A stretch of 64,000 nt of DNA from Sporosarcina sp. HYO08 (GCF_001563475.1 NZ_LPUT01000030.1:1-64000); one strand, 5' to 3'; shown: positions 25,466-34,955, numbered from the stretch's first letter. Numbers and translations: made by a program. The notes: generated by a model not told the origin, from the letters alone.

Positions 25466-26818
25466 TTGGAAAAGACAAAGCTGACAGGAAGAATCGTAAC
25501 ATGCCGTGACCCCGATTATGTGCAGTCAAGAACTAATAATAACTTGACCCCTCTAAAATGCCCTAAGAAAATAGTGTTTTGTCAGGAAGACACGGATGTA
25601 ATAAATGCGCTAAAGTGGGCGAGGGAAAATCATATCCCGTTTCGGGTGAGAAGCGGCCGGCATAGTTATGAGAATTTTTCGCTGGTCAATGATGGTCTGA
25701 TCATTGATGTTAGTGAAATGTGCAGCATTCAAGTGAATCTAGAAACAATGACGGCAACGATAGAAGCGGGTGCGAATCTAGGGCAAGTATATAACAAGTT
25801 ATGGGAATACGGCACGACGATCCCAGGAGGCACGGAAAGTAGTGTAGGTCTTGCAGGCCTTACGCTTGGCGGGGGGATTGGTATGCTAACCCGGATTTTT
25901 GGACTGACTTGTGACAATCTACTTGAAATTGAAATGGTAAGAGCGTGCGGTCATAAAGGTGCCGAACTCATCAAAGCCAACGACAATCTCAATCGCGATT
26001 TATTTTGGGCTTGCCGCGGAGGAGGTGGCGGAAACTTTGGTGTCGTCACATCTTTTACATTCAAAGTGCATCCGGTCTCGAGAGTATCAATATTCTCGGT
26101 TTCGTGGGAATGGGAAGATTTTGAAGCTGCTTTTGATGCATGGCAAAAATGGGCACCTGTAACAGATGAACGCCTTACTTCAGAAATTGAGTGTAAGTCA
26201 AAGGCTGCAAATGAAATTATTGCACAAGGTGAATTTGTTGGTTCGGCATCCAGGTTAAAGCAGCTGCTACAGCCATTGTTGGAAGCAGGTTCCCCCATAA
26301 ATGTAATGGTTAAAGAAGTTCCTTACATTAAAGCGGTTCGTTTTTTTGACGAACCAAGTGGAAACATACCAGCCTATCGGAAACGATCGGGTTCATTTGT
26401 TAAAAAGCTCTTTCCGAAGAAAGCGATAAAAATCATGAAACAATTTCTAGCAGACGCACCAAATAAAAACGCCAGCATTTGGCATCAGTCCCTAGGAGGA
26501 GAAGCAGGTCGCATCGCTCCAAGTGAAACTGCGTTCTTTTACCGGGATGCTTTGATCGCCCAAGAATATCTTACCAACTGGAAAAGTCCTTCAGAAGAGC
26601 AGCAAAACCTCCGCTGGATCAAAGCCTTAAGGAATGCTCTATTGCCATATACAGTTGGGGATTATGTAAATTGGCCAGATCGTTTCATTAGAAACTGGCC
26701 AACAGCGTACTACGGTGAAAACTTTGAAAGGCTTCGAAAAGTGAAAACTGAATATGATCCTTTCAATGTGTTTACCTTCCTACAAAGCATCCCGCCTTAT
26801 AGAAGATGGTTTCTTTAA
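25466..26818 (+). CDS. FAD-linked oxidoreductase (berberine-bridge-like)
   Basis: The 450-residue protein has an FAD-binding type 4 domain with RSGRHSYENFS, where His66 is the expected 8-alpha-histidyl flavin ligand. It also has GGTESSVGLAGLTLGGGIGML and the CRGGGGGNFGVVT block. The second covalent cysteine of plant berberine-bridge enzymes is absent (LAGLTLGGG). The C-terminus has the BBE segment (YGENFERLRKVKTEYDPFNVF). Bacterial relatives oxidise sugars or secondary metabolites; the substrate here is unknown. TTG start after AAGGAG. Monocistronic. Confidence 0.85.
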   Translation: MEKTKLTGRIVTCRDPDYVQSRTNNNLTPLKCPKKIVFCQEDTDVINALKWARENHIPFRVRSGRHSYENFSLVNDGLIIDVSEMCSIQVNLETMTATIEAGANLGQVYNKLWEYGTTIPGGTESSVGLAGLTLGGGIGMLTRIFGLTCDNLLEIEMVRACGHKGAELIKANDNLNRDLFWACRGGGGGNFGVVTSFTFKVHPVSRVSIFSVSWEWEDFEAAFDAWQKWAPVTDERLTSEIECKSKAANEIIAQGEFVGSASRLKQLLQPLLEAGSPINVMVKEVPYIKAVRFFDEPSGNIPAYRKRSGSFVKKLFPKKAIKIMKQFLADAPNKNASIWHQSLGGEAGRIAPSETAFFYRDALIAQEYLTNWKSPSEEQQNLRWIKALRNALLPYTVGDYVNWPDRFIRNWPTAYYGENFERLRKVKTEYDPFNVFTFLQSIPPYRRWFL

Positions 26819-26879
26819 CTAGGGCTGTTTCCTGAACGCTTTTTTGCAGTATTGTCGGGGGTGAACTTTAGCCAAAAGA

Positions 26880-26921
26880 AATAGAGACTTCCACTGGCGC
26901 AAGCGAGCGGGAGTCTCTATT
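26880..26921. repeat. Inverted repeat after the FAD oxidoreductase gene
   Basis: AATAGAGACT pairs perfectly with AGTCTCTATT around a GC-rich 22-base loop. There is no T-run. It looks like a REP-type intergenic palindrome rather than a strong terminator. Confidence 0.45.
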
Positions 26922-26991
26922 GGAATTACAGTGACTACGGGATTGTTCTAAGGTTACCTGATGCTTTATTTTTGGACAAGCCTGCTTTTTA

Positions 26992-27144
26992 TCATTCTTG
27001 CTCTATTAGAACTTCAGATGTATTTGTTTGCGGCGCTTGTCTCATTTCGTTTTCAGCTTTAATGATTTGGTCTACCAAAAGGCCAACCATGACGATAGCC
27101 GCAACAAATAAGAATCCGAAAAACCAATTCATTTTGTTTTTCAT
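26992..27144 (-). CDS. Small single-pass membrane protein, 50 residues
   Basis: ATG at 27144 on the minus strand is preceded by TTGGAGGGG at normal spacing. The frame encodes 50 residues with an N-terminal MKNKMNWFFGFLFVAAIV segment that makes one transmembrane helix (about 7-24), then a charged, Gln/Glu-rich tail outside or inside the membrane. No family was recognised. It is monocistronic between the FAD oxidoreductase and the spo0M-like gene. The strong start signal and clean hydrophobic helix make it a probable real gene. Confidence 0.65.
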   Translation of the reverse strand: MKNKMNWFFGFLFVAAIVMVGLLVDQIIKAENEMRQAPQTNTSEVLIEQE

Positions 27145-27415
27145 GCAATTACCCCTCCAATCGATTCATCATAACGTAAAGGCTACTCTCTAATCTACCC
27201 ATTATAGGAAAGTTTTATGGTTTGAGACGATGTTTTGAAGAAATGGTGACAATTGAGAAAAGCGATTTTAGTTGTTGAAAGTGAACTGCGATGAATTGCA
27301 TTTTTATATAGTTCGTCTATGATTTAATTTGTCGCAAAGAAAACGTTGACTTCATAAAAGGGAGTCTTTAGACTACAGGTATGTTGGGTCTTTCACTATG
27401 ACGAGGAGGCTATTC

Positions 27416-27808
27416 ATGAATTTAAAAGAATATATCGCACGATTAGGAATAGGCTCTGCACATATCGATCTCATCCTTGAAAAGGAAACATATAGGGCCG
27501 GGGAGCAGGTAGATGGCTATTTTCTGATTAAAGGGGGAGCAAAGTTACAGCAACTGAAACGAATCGATTGCGACTTTGTTTTGAAGAATCGTGAGGAGAA
27601 ACGTGAAGAAGTTGTCGATTTTGTTACCATTTTAACGACTGAATACATTCACGCAAAAGAGTGCAATAAAATTCCTTTTGCATTTCAATTGCCGGAAGGA
27701 GTAAAGCCATCGTCTGACATCGTGTCATATAGATTTAAAACAAGGCTTGCGTTTAAAAAAGGGGAAGTCATTCAGCATGAAGACGCGATTCGTATTGTCG
27801 GAGAATAA
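27416..27808 (+). CDS. Spo0M-like sporulation protein, short form
   Basis: The 130-residue protein matches the arrestin-like N-terminal domain of Spo0M: AHIDLILEKETYRAGEQVDGYFLIKGG and IPFAFQLPEG. B. subtilis Spo0M is about twice as long, so the C-terminal half is missing here by design or loss; the frame ends cleanly. ATG 27416 is used, seven bases after GAGGAGG. An ATG 18 bases earlier overlaps that site. Spo0M affects early sporulation and cell division. 27145-27415 shows no other gene. Confidence 0.8.
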   Translation: MNLKEYIARLGIGSAHIDLILEKETYRAGEQVDGYFLIKGGAKLQQLKRIDCDFVLKNREEKREEVVDFVTILTTEYIHAKECNKIPFAFQLPEGVKPSSDIVSYRFKTRLAFKKGEVIQHEDAIRIVGE

Positions 27809-27897
27809 GGTATCCCATTCTGTGCTACTTTTGTAGTGGTATGGCATTGATGTAATGTAATTTCATTTTTAAAAGCTATTGTCAATATAACTTTGGT

Positions 27898-27926
27898 TTG
27901 ACAGATAGAAAATAGTATTGTAGAGT
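27898..27926 (+). promoter_or_regulatory. Promoter of the lysine-riboswitch operon
   Basis: TTGACA (27898-27903), a 17-bp spacer and TAGAGT (27921-27926) give a start near 27933, just before the riboswitch. Confidence 0.5.
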
Positions 27927-27944
27927 AATCATATCAATTGAATA

Positions 27945-28207
27945 CAACCTCACTTTTCAGGTGAGGTAGAGGCGCGATGTTTAACAGTCCTAAGGGGAGT
28001 TTGAGAAGCTATGATTCTTAGGAGAAGGAAATGTCGCCGAAGTGAGTAATATTTCTCGGTATTACTTGCTGGGTCTGCAGCTAATAACTGCAGGACTGTC
28101 TCAATAAACGTCCCGGTTTATTGAGGTGTACTATCTCAAATGGGGAAAAGATGAGGATTTAGGGCAACTTTACAGATGCGACCTGAGTTCACCTCAGGTC
28201 TTTTTTT
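27945..28207 (+). promoter_or_regulatory. Lysine riboswitch (L box) with terminator
   Basis: The conserved L-box core AGGTAGAGGCGCGA and GTCGCCGAAGTG is present, with P1 formed by TGAGGTAG (27962-27969) and CTATCTCA (28131-28138). The expression platform ends in a perfect terminator, GACCTGAG/CTCAGGTC (28180-28200), plus seven T. TGAGGTG (28122-28128) can pair with CACCTCA (28190-28196) and would break the terminator, a likely antiterminator. A further hairpin, ACCTCAC/GTGAGGT, lies at the 5' edge and competes with P1. High lysine should switch the operon off. Confidence 0.92.
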
Positions 28208-28264
28208 GTACAGCTTGTCCTTTTTTGTATCTTCAGACTTAAATAAATAGTAAGGAGAGAGTCA

Positions 28265-29116
28265 ATGATGAGAAAAAGACGTACATTAGTCCTCGTAATG
28301 TCATTATTAGCCATGTTGCTGTTAGCAGCTTGTGGTTCGAAGGATTCAAGTGATAAAGATTCATCAGAAACAGAAAAAGAAAAAGACGTATTCAGAGTCG
28401 GCATGGAAGCTGGGTACCCACCGTTTAACTGGACGCAATTGGATGATTCCAACGGCGGTGTAAAACTCGAAGGCAATGCAGAATATGCAGGTGGATATGA
28501 CGTAGAAATTGCCAAAAGGATTGCCGAAGGATTAGGAAAAGAATTAGTCATTGTGAAAACAGAATGGGATGGTCTTGTTCCATCATTGGAATCAGGCAAA
28601 ATTGATGCGATTACTGCGGGCATGTCACCGACAGAAGAGCGCAAAAAGTCCATTGACTTTTCGGAAAACTATTACACGTCGAACTTTGTCATGATTGTTA
28701 AAAAAGGCGGTCCTTATGAAGGGGCTACTTCTATCCAAGATTTTAGCGGGGCGAAAATAACGGGTCAGTTAAACACATCCCACTATGGCGTAATCGATCA
28801 AATTAATGGTGTCAAGAAACAACCAGCGTCGGATAATTTCTCCGCAATGCGTGTTGCATTGGAATCGGGTGTAATTGATGGGTATGTATCAGAACGTCCG
28901 GAAGGCATCAGTGCCACTTCAGCCAACGATCACTTTGCGATGGTTGAATTTACAGATGGATTTGTTGCGGATGAAGAAGAAACCGCGGTTGCAGTCGGCT
29001 TGAAAAAAGGCAGCGGATTAGCGGATCAAATTAATGAAATCTTATCGGGTATATCAGAAGAAGAACGACAAGAAATTATGGATGCTGCGATTAAAAATCA
29101 ACCAGCAGCACAATAA
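28265..29116 (+). CDS. Amino-acid ABC transporter substrate-binding lipoprotein (probably lysine)
   Basis: The 283-residue lipoprotein has a lipobox LLLAAC, then an SBP family 3 domain with FRVGMEAGYPPFNWTQ, YDVEIAKRIAEGLGK and GMSPTEERKKSIDFSENYY. It binds a polar amino acid outside the cell. The lysine riboswitch directly upstream makes lysine the best guess. ATG start follows AAGGAGAG. An intercistronic hairpin follows, which would keep the binding protein more abundant than the permease. Confidence 0.9.
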   Translation: MMRKRRTLVLVMSLLAMLLLAACGSKDSSDKDSSETEKEKDVFRVGMEAGYPPFNWTQLDDSNGGVKLEGNAEYAGGYDVEIAKRIAEGLGKELVIVKTEWDGLVPSLESGKIDAITAGMSPTEERKKSIDFSENYYTSNFVMIVKKGGPYEGATSIQDFSGAKITGQLNTSHYGVIDQINGVKKQPASDNFSAMRVALESGVIDGYVSERPEGISATSANDHFAMVEFTDGFVADEEETAVAVGLKKGSGLADQINEILSGISEEERQEIMDAAIKNQPAAQ

Positions 29117-29129
29117 GGATGAAGTGATC

Positions 29130-29158
29130 CCGGCTGCATCTTTTGGCAGCCGGTTTTT
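29130..29158 (+). terminator. Intercistronic attenuator hairpin
   Basis: CCGGCTGC/GCAGCCGG stem plus five T lies between the binding-protein and permease genes. It probably causes partial termination and 3'-end stabilisation of the first gene. Confidence 0.75.
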
Positions 29159-29187
29159 AACGTCAATTATTTGAGAGGATGGAATGT

Positions 29188-29940
29188 ATGAGCCTTGAGT
29201 GGACGATGCAAATGATCATGAATAACTGGCCGATGTTCCTTCGCGGAGCAGGTATGACGCTCTTAATCTCTATCATTGGAACGATATTTGGAGGGATTAT
29301 TGGGTTAATCGCGGGGGTCATCCGTACGATCCCCGTCCCAGAACGCCGGGCAAAGCGAATGTTATTAAAAACAGTGAATATGATCCTTACTGCCTATATA
29401 GAGTTTTTCCGTGGAACACCGATGATTGTACAAGCGATGGTCATATTTTACGGGTCCGCCTTGGCTTTTGGCGTAGACATGGACCGAACAGCTGCAGCCA
29501 TCTTTATTGTTTCTATTAACACAGGTGCTTATATGGCGGAATTTGTTCGTGGCGGTGTCATATCGATTGAAAAAGGACAGTTTGAAGCAGCGCAAGCGAT
29601 TGGTATGAACCATGTTCAAACAATGCTTAACGTTGTCTTACCACAAGTCATTCGTAATATTTTACCGGCGACAGGAAACCAATTTATTATTAATATTAAA
29701 GATACGTCCGTACTGAACGTAATCGGTGTAACGGAATTATATTTCCAGACTAAAACAGTTGCGGGAATCAGCTTTAAATATTTTGAACCATTCTTCGTCG
29801 CATGTATTTTGTATTTCGTCATGACGTTTACCGTCACGCTCATTTTGCGTTATTTTGAACGAAAATTAGAGGGTCCTGAAAACTACAGTATGATCGGTCA
29901 ACCGGCGCAAGTGACGGCAACAAATACAAAAGAGAGCTAA
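29188..29940 (+). CDS. Amino-acid ABC transporter permease (probably lysine)
   Basis: The 250-residue HisM/ArtQ-type permease has the TLLISIIGT entry helix, an [13 protein letters not shown] segment and the EAA loop [24 protein letters not shown]. It is the only permease of the operon, so it probably acts as a homodimer. ATG 29188 is preferred, eight bases after AGAGGA, over ATG 29179. Part of the riboswitch-controlled lysine uptake operon. Confidence 0.9.
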   Translation: MSLEWTMQMIMNNWPMFLRGAGMTLLISIIGTIFGGIIGLIAGVIRTIPVPERRAKRMLLKTVNMILTAYIEFFRGTPMIVQAMVIFYGSALAFGVDMDRTAAAIFIVSINTGAYMAEFVRGGVISIEKGQFEAAQAIGMNHVQTMLNVVLPQVIRNILPATGNQFIINIKDTSVLNVIGVTELYFQTKTVAGISFKYFEPFFVACILYFVMTFTVTLILRYFERKLEGPENYSMIGQPAQVTATNTKES

Positions 29941-29959
29941 AAGCGAAGGAGGCGTTCAC

Positions 29960-30694
29960 ATGGAAAAAGTCATTGATATTCAACACCTTAGAAAATCCTT
30001 TGGCACGCATGAAGTATTAAAAGACATTGATTTTTCAGTATCCAAAGGAGAAGTTGTCTGTATCATCGGTTCTTCTGGATCCGGTAAATCTACCCTTCTT
30101 CGTTGTATTAACCTTTTAGAAAAACCAAGCGGCGGCCAAATCATTTACCAAGGTGAAAATATTTTAGACGCTAAGCATGATATCCACGCATACCGAACGA
30201 AGTTAGGCATGGTATTTCAGCAATTTAACTTATTTAATAATCACGATGTATTAAGCAATTGTGTTGTCGGACAAGTAAAAGTGCTAAAACGTTCAAAAGA
30301 AGAAGCCGAAAAAATAGCGATGAAATACTTGAAAGTTGTTGGCATGGACCAATATGTTAATGCAAGATCAAGACAGCTATCAGGTGGCCAAAAACAGCGC
30401 GTAGCAATTGCTCGGGCGCTTTCCATGGAGCCGGATGTAATGTTGTTTGATGAACCAACTTCTGCCTTGGATCCAGAGATGGTTGGAGAGGTTCTAAAAG
30501 TAATGAAGGAACTGGCTGAAACAGGTTTGACGATGTTAATCGTTACGCATGAAATGGAATTTGCTAAGGAAGTTTCGGATCGTGTCGTTTTTATGGACAA
30601 AGGCGTTATTGCAGAAGAAGGAAGTCCAGAGCAAATTTTCAATAACCCGACTCAAGAGCGTACAAGAGAATTTTTAAGACGTACATTGAAATAA
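29960..30694 (+). CDS. Amino-acid ABC transporter ATPase (probably lysine)
   Basis: The 244-residue polar-amino-acid ATPase has Walker [10 protein letters not shown], signature LSGGQKQR, Walker B VMLFDEP and the [12 protein letters not shown] region. It energises the upstream permease. Start ATG follows GGAGG, 19 bp after the permease. It ends the lysine operon; no clear terminator follows. Confidence 0.92.
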   Translation: MEKVIDIQHLRKSFGTHEVLKDIDFSVSKGEVVCIIGSSGSGKSTLLRCINLLEKPSGGQIIYQGENILDAKHDIHAYRTKLGMVFQQFNLFNNHDVLSNCVVGQVKVLKRSKEEAEKIAMKYLKVVGMDQYVNARSRQLSGGQKQRVAIARALSMEPDVMLFDEPTSALDPEMVGEVLKVMKELAETGLTMLIVTHEMEFAKEVSDRVVFMDKGVIAEEGSPEQIFNNPTQERTREFLRRTLK

Positions 30695-30820
30695 TCCCAT
30701 TCGAAAAATAAAGATATTGTTTAATTGAAAAGTCAATGCAACAGTTCAATTAGTAGAAAAACCACTGAGAAACGGTGTATGATGAAGCTGTTCAATTAAT
30801 AATACAAGAGGTGAATGGAT

Positions 30821-31294
30821 TTGTACCGTAAAGTTGAGGATTTTTTAGAAGAATGGACAATTTCTTCCGGAGGTACAGCAAATGTGATAAATGCAATAAC
30901 AGATGATAAGCTTGGCCAAGCAATTGTGGAAGGCCATAGCTCACTTGGTTGGCTTGCTTGGCATTTAGTCGGCGCAGCTGGTGCGTTTGGGCAATTTGCA
31001 GGTTTCCAAGTTCAAGGACCAGATGTCAATGAGCCGCAGCCAAGCAATGTCCAAGACATTTCAAAAGCATATGAGACAATCGCTCAGGCGATCAAGGAAG
31101 AAGCGGCAAAGCTAACAGATGAAGATCTTTTGGAAGAAGTAACAAGTTTCACAGGACCTACTACGCGTGGAAAGCTTCTCCGCGGACTCATCGATCACCA
31201 AACACATCACCGCGGCCAAATGACAGTTCTACTTCGACAAGCAGGTTTAACAGTACCAGGTGTTATGGGTCCTACAAAAGAAATGCAATCATAA
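30821..31294 (+). CDS. DinB family protein
   Basis: The 157-residue four-helix-bundle protein has the DinB metal triad: a histidine in LAWHLVG (H48) and two in LIDHQTHHRGQ (H126, H130). DinB/YfiT proteins include thiol transferases (bacillithiol-dependent) and damage-inducible proteins of unknown chemistry. TTG 30821 is chosen because AGAGGTGA lies six bases before it; the ATG at 30815 abuts that site. Monocistronic. Confidence 0.82.
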   Translation: MYRKVEDFLEEWTISSGGTANVINAITDDKLGQAIVEGHSSLGWLAWHLVGAAGAFGQFAGFQVQGPDVNEPQPSNVQDISKAYETIAQAIKEEAAKLTDEDLLEEVTSFTGPTTRGKLLRGLIDHQTHHRGQMTVLLRQAGLTVPGVMGPTKEMQS

Positions 31295-31311
31295 AAACTT
31301 GAAATGAAAGT

Positions 31312-31363
31312 AAACACCCCCTGAGTCGATCCAAACGTTGATCTGTCAGGGGGTGTTTTTTAT
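31312..31363. terminator. Terminator between dinB-like and yxcD-like genes
   Basis: A perfect 13-bp stem (31312-31324 with 31346-31358) with A and T runs; it probably works in both directions. Confidence 0.88.
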
Positions 31364-31366
31364 TGT

Positions 31367-31657
31367 TCATCGAATTGCAGCGAAGATTCCTTCTTCATCA
31401 TCGAGATGCAGTTCAATACCTGCAGCGAAAGGATCCCGGTTTAAAAACTCGTCGATCCATAGGCGCAATGCTTGTATTAAGTTTAAATGTGACAATACTT
31501 GTTTTTGCCCGTTTATAAAAGCTTCGGCGGAAAATCCTTCTTCATCATCATAGATAAGTTCCACTTCTACTTCACTTGGTTCTACATGTTTTTCACGTGC
31601 AATATATACGCAAACTGCATTACAAATATCTTGCTCTGGAATCATTAGCTTCTCCAT
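31367..31657 (-). CDS. YxcD-like DUF2653 protein
   Basis: The 96-residue acidic protein matches B. subtilis YxcD in length and pattern (IPEQDICNAVCVYIA, EVEVELIYDDEEGFSAEAF, LHLDDEEGIFAAI). Function is unknown. Its start overlaps the end of the upstream membrane-protein gene by 13 bp, so translation is likely coupled. Confidence 0.8.
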   Translation of the reverse strand: MEKLMIPEQDICNAVCVYIAREKHVEPSEVEVELIYDDEEGFSAEAFINGQKQVLSHLNLIQALRLWIDEFLNRDPFAAGIELHLDDEEGIFAAIR

Positions 31658-32097
31658 GGGTTAGCATCCTCTTTATCCTTTTTAGCTTTCAATAAGGCGA
31701 AAACTTTGCGAATGATTACGATTAACAGAACGATCGCCATCACATTGATGAGTAAGCCAAGAATAGACCCTAACATCCCCATGTTAGCAAACAAGCCGCC
31801 AAACAGTAAACCAGCCAGCCCGCCTAACATTAAGCCTTTCATCAGACCGCCAGACATGAAGCCGCCTTTTTTAGCTGGTGTTGCTGTATTCGCTTTATTG
31901 GTCGTTGTGTCTTCTTTTTTCTTTTGAATGTTTGAATTGTTATTCGTGTTATTCGTGCTATGACTTGGTGGGTTGTACGTTTTCTTTCCTGACTTATACC
32001 GTTTTGCCTCGGCCGTTGGATGATCATTAAATACATAGTTGCCGATTGGCGATACTAGTAGGGTTAAGACAAGAAATGCCGCAAGTAATTTTTTCAT
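31645..32097 (-). CDS. Exported Asn-rich membrane protein, Tim44-like annotation in relatives
   Basis: The 150-residue protein has a signal peptide (about 1-30), then a basic, Asn/Thr/Lys-rich linker (about 31-78). A glycine/methionine-rich hydrophobic stretch (GGLMKGLMLGGLAGLLFGG) and a second transmembrane segment (about 110-130) follow. Bacillus relatives are labelled Tim44-like but evidence for a translocase role is weak. ATG start. It forms a two-gene unit with the yxcD-like gene. Confidence 0.7.
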   Translation of the reverse strand: MKKLLAAFLVLTLLVSPIGNYVFNDHPTAEAKRYKSGKKTYNPPSHSTNNTNNNSNIQKKKEDTTTNKANTATPAKKGGFMSGGLMKGLMLGGLAGLLFGGLFANMGMLGSILGLLINVMAIVLLIVIIRKVFALLKAKKDKEDANPWRS

Positions 32098-32299
32098 TTA
32101 GGTACCTCCGATTAGTAGTGTGACTTTTTTAGTATATCCTATTTTGTCACAGAATTAAATCAGAACGATCTTTCAAGTTCTTGTCGTCTCATTAAACGTA
32201 ATCACAGCATCAATCGAACTGGCAGCTTTGCATTTTTTTTTTTTGTGAAAATAAACATCGATTCTCAGATTAAAATTGAATGTTTTGGAAAAGGTAAAT

Positions 32300-32328
32300 T
32301 TGACAGACTATTAGTAATATGCTAAATT
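32300..32328 (+). promoter_or_regulatory. Promoter of metE
   Basis: TTGACA (32300-32305), a 17-bp spacer and TAAATT (32323-32328) place the start just before the cobalamin riboswitch. Confidence 0.6.
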
Positions 32329-32334
32329 GAGGCA

Positions 32335-32613
32335 TCACTTACAACCGAATAGCAATGGAAATAGGTAATCTGATGTTCATCAGATCTTAAATGGGAAGCC
32401 GGTGATGACTCAAAAGTCCGGCGCGGTCCCGCCACTGTGACAGCTCCATGCTGAAGCCAGACACCAGCCTATTTCAACAACGCTGCAAACCTACGGTGAA
32501 TAGGGAGGTGTTAGATGGATGCGCACATGATTCGCATGCTAGGTTTGGCATGCTAATTCCTTTCATAGGGCATATACGTACATTTCTAACATTTTCGTTA
32601 GAAATGTTTTTTT
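32335..32613 (+). promoter_or_regulatory. Cobalamin riboswitch and terminator controlling metE
   Basis: The leader contains the B12-element hallmarks AAATGGGAAGCCGGTG and GGTCCCGCCACTGTGAC, followed by CTGAAGCCAGACACC. It ends in a perfect 11-bp hairpin (32580-32590 with 32597-32607) and T-run. Adenosylcobalamin should terminate transcription and so save the cobalamin-independent enzyme for B12-poor conditions. Between the upstream gene and 32299 nothing else is seen apart from a long T-run near 32235. Confidence 0.93.
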
Positions 32614-32660
32614 ATTTTTAGCAAAAAAATTAGGGGAATGAAAAAAGGAGACAAGATAAA

Positions 32661-34955
32661 ATGACGATCAGTAGCAGCACGATTGGTTATCCGTATATTG
32701 GTGAAAACAGGGAATGGAAAAGAGCGCTAGAAGCATTTTGGGCAGAAAAGATTACAGAAGTGGAATTGACGAATACATTGAAGGAAATTCGGCTATCACG
32801 GCTTAAAAAGCAGCAAGAAGCAGGGATTGAGCAGGTTCCTGTAGGAGATTTCACACTCTATGACCGTATGCTGGATACAGCCGTTATGTTCGGCATGATC
32901 CCGGATCGTTTTAATTGGCAAGGAGGGGAAGTTCCATTAGCTACATACTTCTCAATGGCCCGCGGCAATCAAAACGCAGTTGCATGCGAAATGACGAAAT
33001 GGTTTGATACAAACTACCATTATATCGTTCCAGAGTATGGAACTAAAAAACTAGTGTTAACAGAGAACAAACCGCTGATTGCTTACCGCGAAGCAAAAGA
33101 TGAGCTCGGCATCGAAGGGAAGCCAGTATTGATCGGTCCTTATACGTTTATGAAACTATCTAAAGGCTATGCGCATAAAGACATCCCTGCTTTTCTTTTA
33201 CAACTAGTCCCGCTTTATGAAAAGATTCTAACGGAATTACAAGAGGAAGGTATCGAGTGGGTACAAATTGAGGAGCCGATTTTAGCAACTTCCATTGAGT
33301 TTGAAGAAATGAAAGCAATTGAAAACATTTACGCCCAACTAACAGCCGCAGTACCGGGAATAAAAATATTCCTTCAAACATACTTTGACGCTGTCGAATG
33401 GTATGAAGAGACAATCAAGCTGCCAGTGCATGGAATTGGTCTAGATTTTGTTCACGGAAAAGAAAAGAATTTACAAGCGCTCCAGACAACAGGGTTCCCA
33501 GCGGATAAAATACTTGGGGCTGGACTCGTCGATGGGCGGAATATTTGGCGAGCGAATTTGGAAGAAAAAGTAGAGCTTGTTACCGATATTCTGAAAGTCG
33601 TATCTTCGGAAAGCTTATGGGTTCAACCGTCATGCAGTTTACAACACGTGCCGGTTTCATTGGCGCCAGAACAAAAACTTGAACCAACGTTAAAATCAGC
33701 ACTTGCATTTGCGGATGAAAAACTTGCAGAAGTCGTGTCAATTGTGAAGGCGGTTCGATTTGGTGCAGATCATGTTCATGAGGAAATTACAGAAAGCGTC
33801 AATGCTTGTCGACAACTTGCTGGGTTGCCTGAAAGGAACAGAAAAGATGTATTAGAAGCGGTCCAAGCAATTGGTGAGAAAAAGAGTCAGCGACCTACGC
33901 CGTTTGCTGAACGATATGAGAAGCAGAACGCAGCATTCCAACTGCCAATCTTGCCAACGACAACAATCGGCAGTTTCCCTCAGACGCCAGAAGTACGCGC
34001 AACGAGAACAAAGTGGCGGAAAGGGGAACTAACCGACGAGCAATATACGAATTTTATCAATAATGAAATTCAAAAGTGGGTTCAATTACAAGAAGAGATT
34101 GGTTTGGATGTATTTGTGCACGGAGAATTTGAAAGAACAGATATGGTGGAATACTTTGGAGAGAAGTTGGATGGCTTTGTGTTTACTGAAAAAGCGTGGG
34201 TCGTATCCTATGGCTCCCGCTGTGTAAAGCCGCCAATTATTTATGGGGATGTTGCTTTCATTCAACCGATGACAGTGAAAGAATCTGTTTATGCCCAATC
34301 ATTAACAGACAAGCCGATGAAAGGAATGCTCACTGGACCAGTAACCATGTTAAATTGGTCATTCGTTCGTGATGATCTTTCACGAAAAGAAGTCACTTAC
34401 CAAATTGCACTTGCGCTACGGAAAGAGATTGAGGCTTTAGAAGCTGCAGGTATTCTTGTGATTCAAGTGGATGAGCCTGCACTTCGCGAAGGACTTCCGT
34501 TAAAAGAGGAGGAGTGGGCTGAGTATTTGGATTGGGCTGTCAATGCATTTCGTATTTCAACTGCTACAGTGAAAGATACAACGCAAATTCATACGCATAT
34601 GTGTTACTGCGACTTTAATGATTTTATCAATACTATTAGCGATCTTGACGCAGATGTCATTTCAATTGAAACGTCTAGAAGCCATGGAGAACTAATTTCA
34701 GTGTTCAAAGACTTCCATTATGATAAAGAAATTGGACTAGGCGTTTATGATATTCATAGTCCGCGCGTTCCAACTGTAGATGAAATGACAGGGATCATTC
34801 AAAAAGCGCTGGAAGTGTTAGATAAAAAACAATTTTGGATTAACCCTGACTGCGGTCTGAAAACGAGAAAGCAGGAAGAAACGGTTGCTTCCTTAGAAAA
34901 TATGGTTGCAGCAACGAAAAAGGTTCGCTCTCAATTAGGCGTTCTTCAACATTGA
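32661..34955 (+). CDS. metE: Cobalamin-independent methionine synthase
   Basis: The 764-residue enzyme transfers a methyl group from 5-methyltetrahydropteroyl-triglutamate to homocysteine. The zinc ligands are all present: H646 and C648 (IHTHMCYCDF), E670 and C731 (NPDCGLKTRK). Each is five residues after the E. coli equivalent. The homocysteine-domain segment LPTTTIGSFPQTPEVR is intact. ATG follows AAGGAG. Control by the upstream B12 riboswitch implies the genome also encodes B12-dependent MetH. Confidence 0.97.
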   Translation: MTISSSTIGYPYIGENREWKRALEAFWAEKITEVELTNTLKEIRLSRLKKQQEAGIEQVPVGDFTLYDRMLDTAVMFGMIPDRFNWQGGEVPLATYFSMARGNQNAVACEMTKWFDTNYHYIVPEYGTKKLVLTENKPLIAYREAKDELGIEGKPVLIGPYTFMKLSKGYAHKDIPAFLLQLVPLYEKILTELQEEGIEWVQIEEPILATSIEFEEMKAIENIYAQLTAAVPGIKIFLQTYFDAVEWYEETIKLPVHGIGLDFVHGKEKNLQALQTTGFPADKILGAGLVDGRNIWRANLEEKVELVTDILKVVSSESLWVQPSCSLQHVPVSLAPEQKLEPTLKSALAFADEKLAEVVSIVKAVRFGADHVHEEITESVNACRQLAGLPERNRKDVLEAVQAIGEKKSQRPTPFAERYEKQNAAFQLPILPTTTIGSFPQTPEVRATRTKWRKGELTDEQYTNFINNEIQKWVQLQEEIGLDVFVHGEFERTDMVEYFGEKLDGFVFTEKAWVVSYGSRCVKPPIIYGDVAFIQPMTVKESVYAQSLTDKPMKGMLTGPVTMLNWSFVRDDLSRKEVTYQIALALRKEIEALEAAGILVIQVDEPALREGLPLKEEEWAEYLDWAVNAFRISTATVKDTTQIHTHMCYCDFNDFINTISDLDADVISIETSRSHGELISVFKDFHYDKEIGLGVYDIHSPRVPTVDEMTGIIQKALEVLDKKQFWINPDCGLKTRKQEETVASLENMVAATKKVRSQLGVLQH

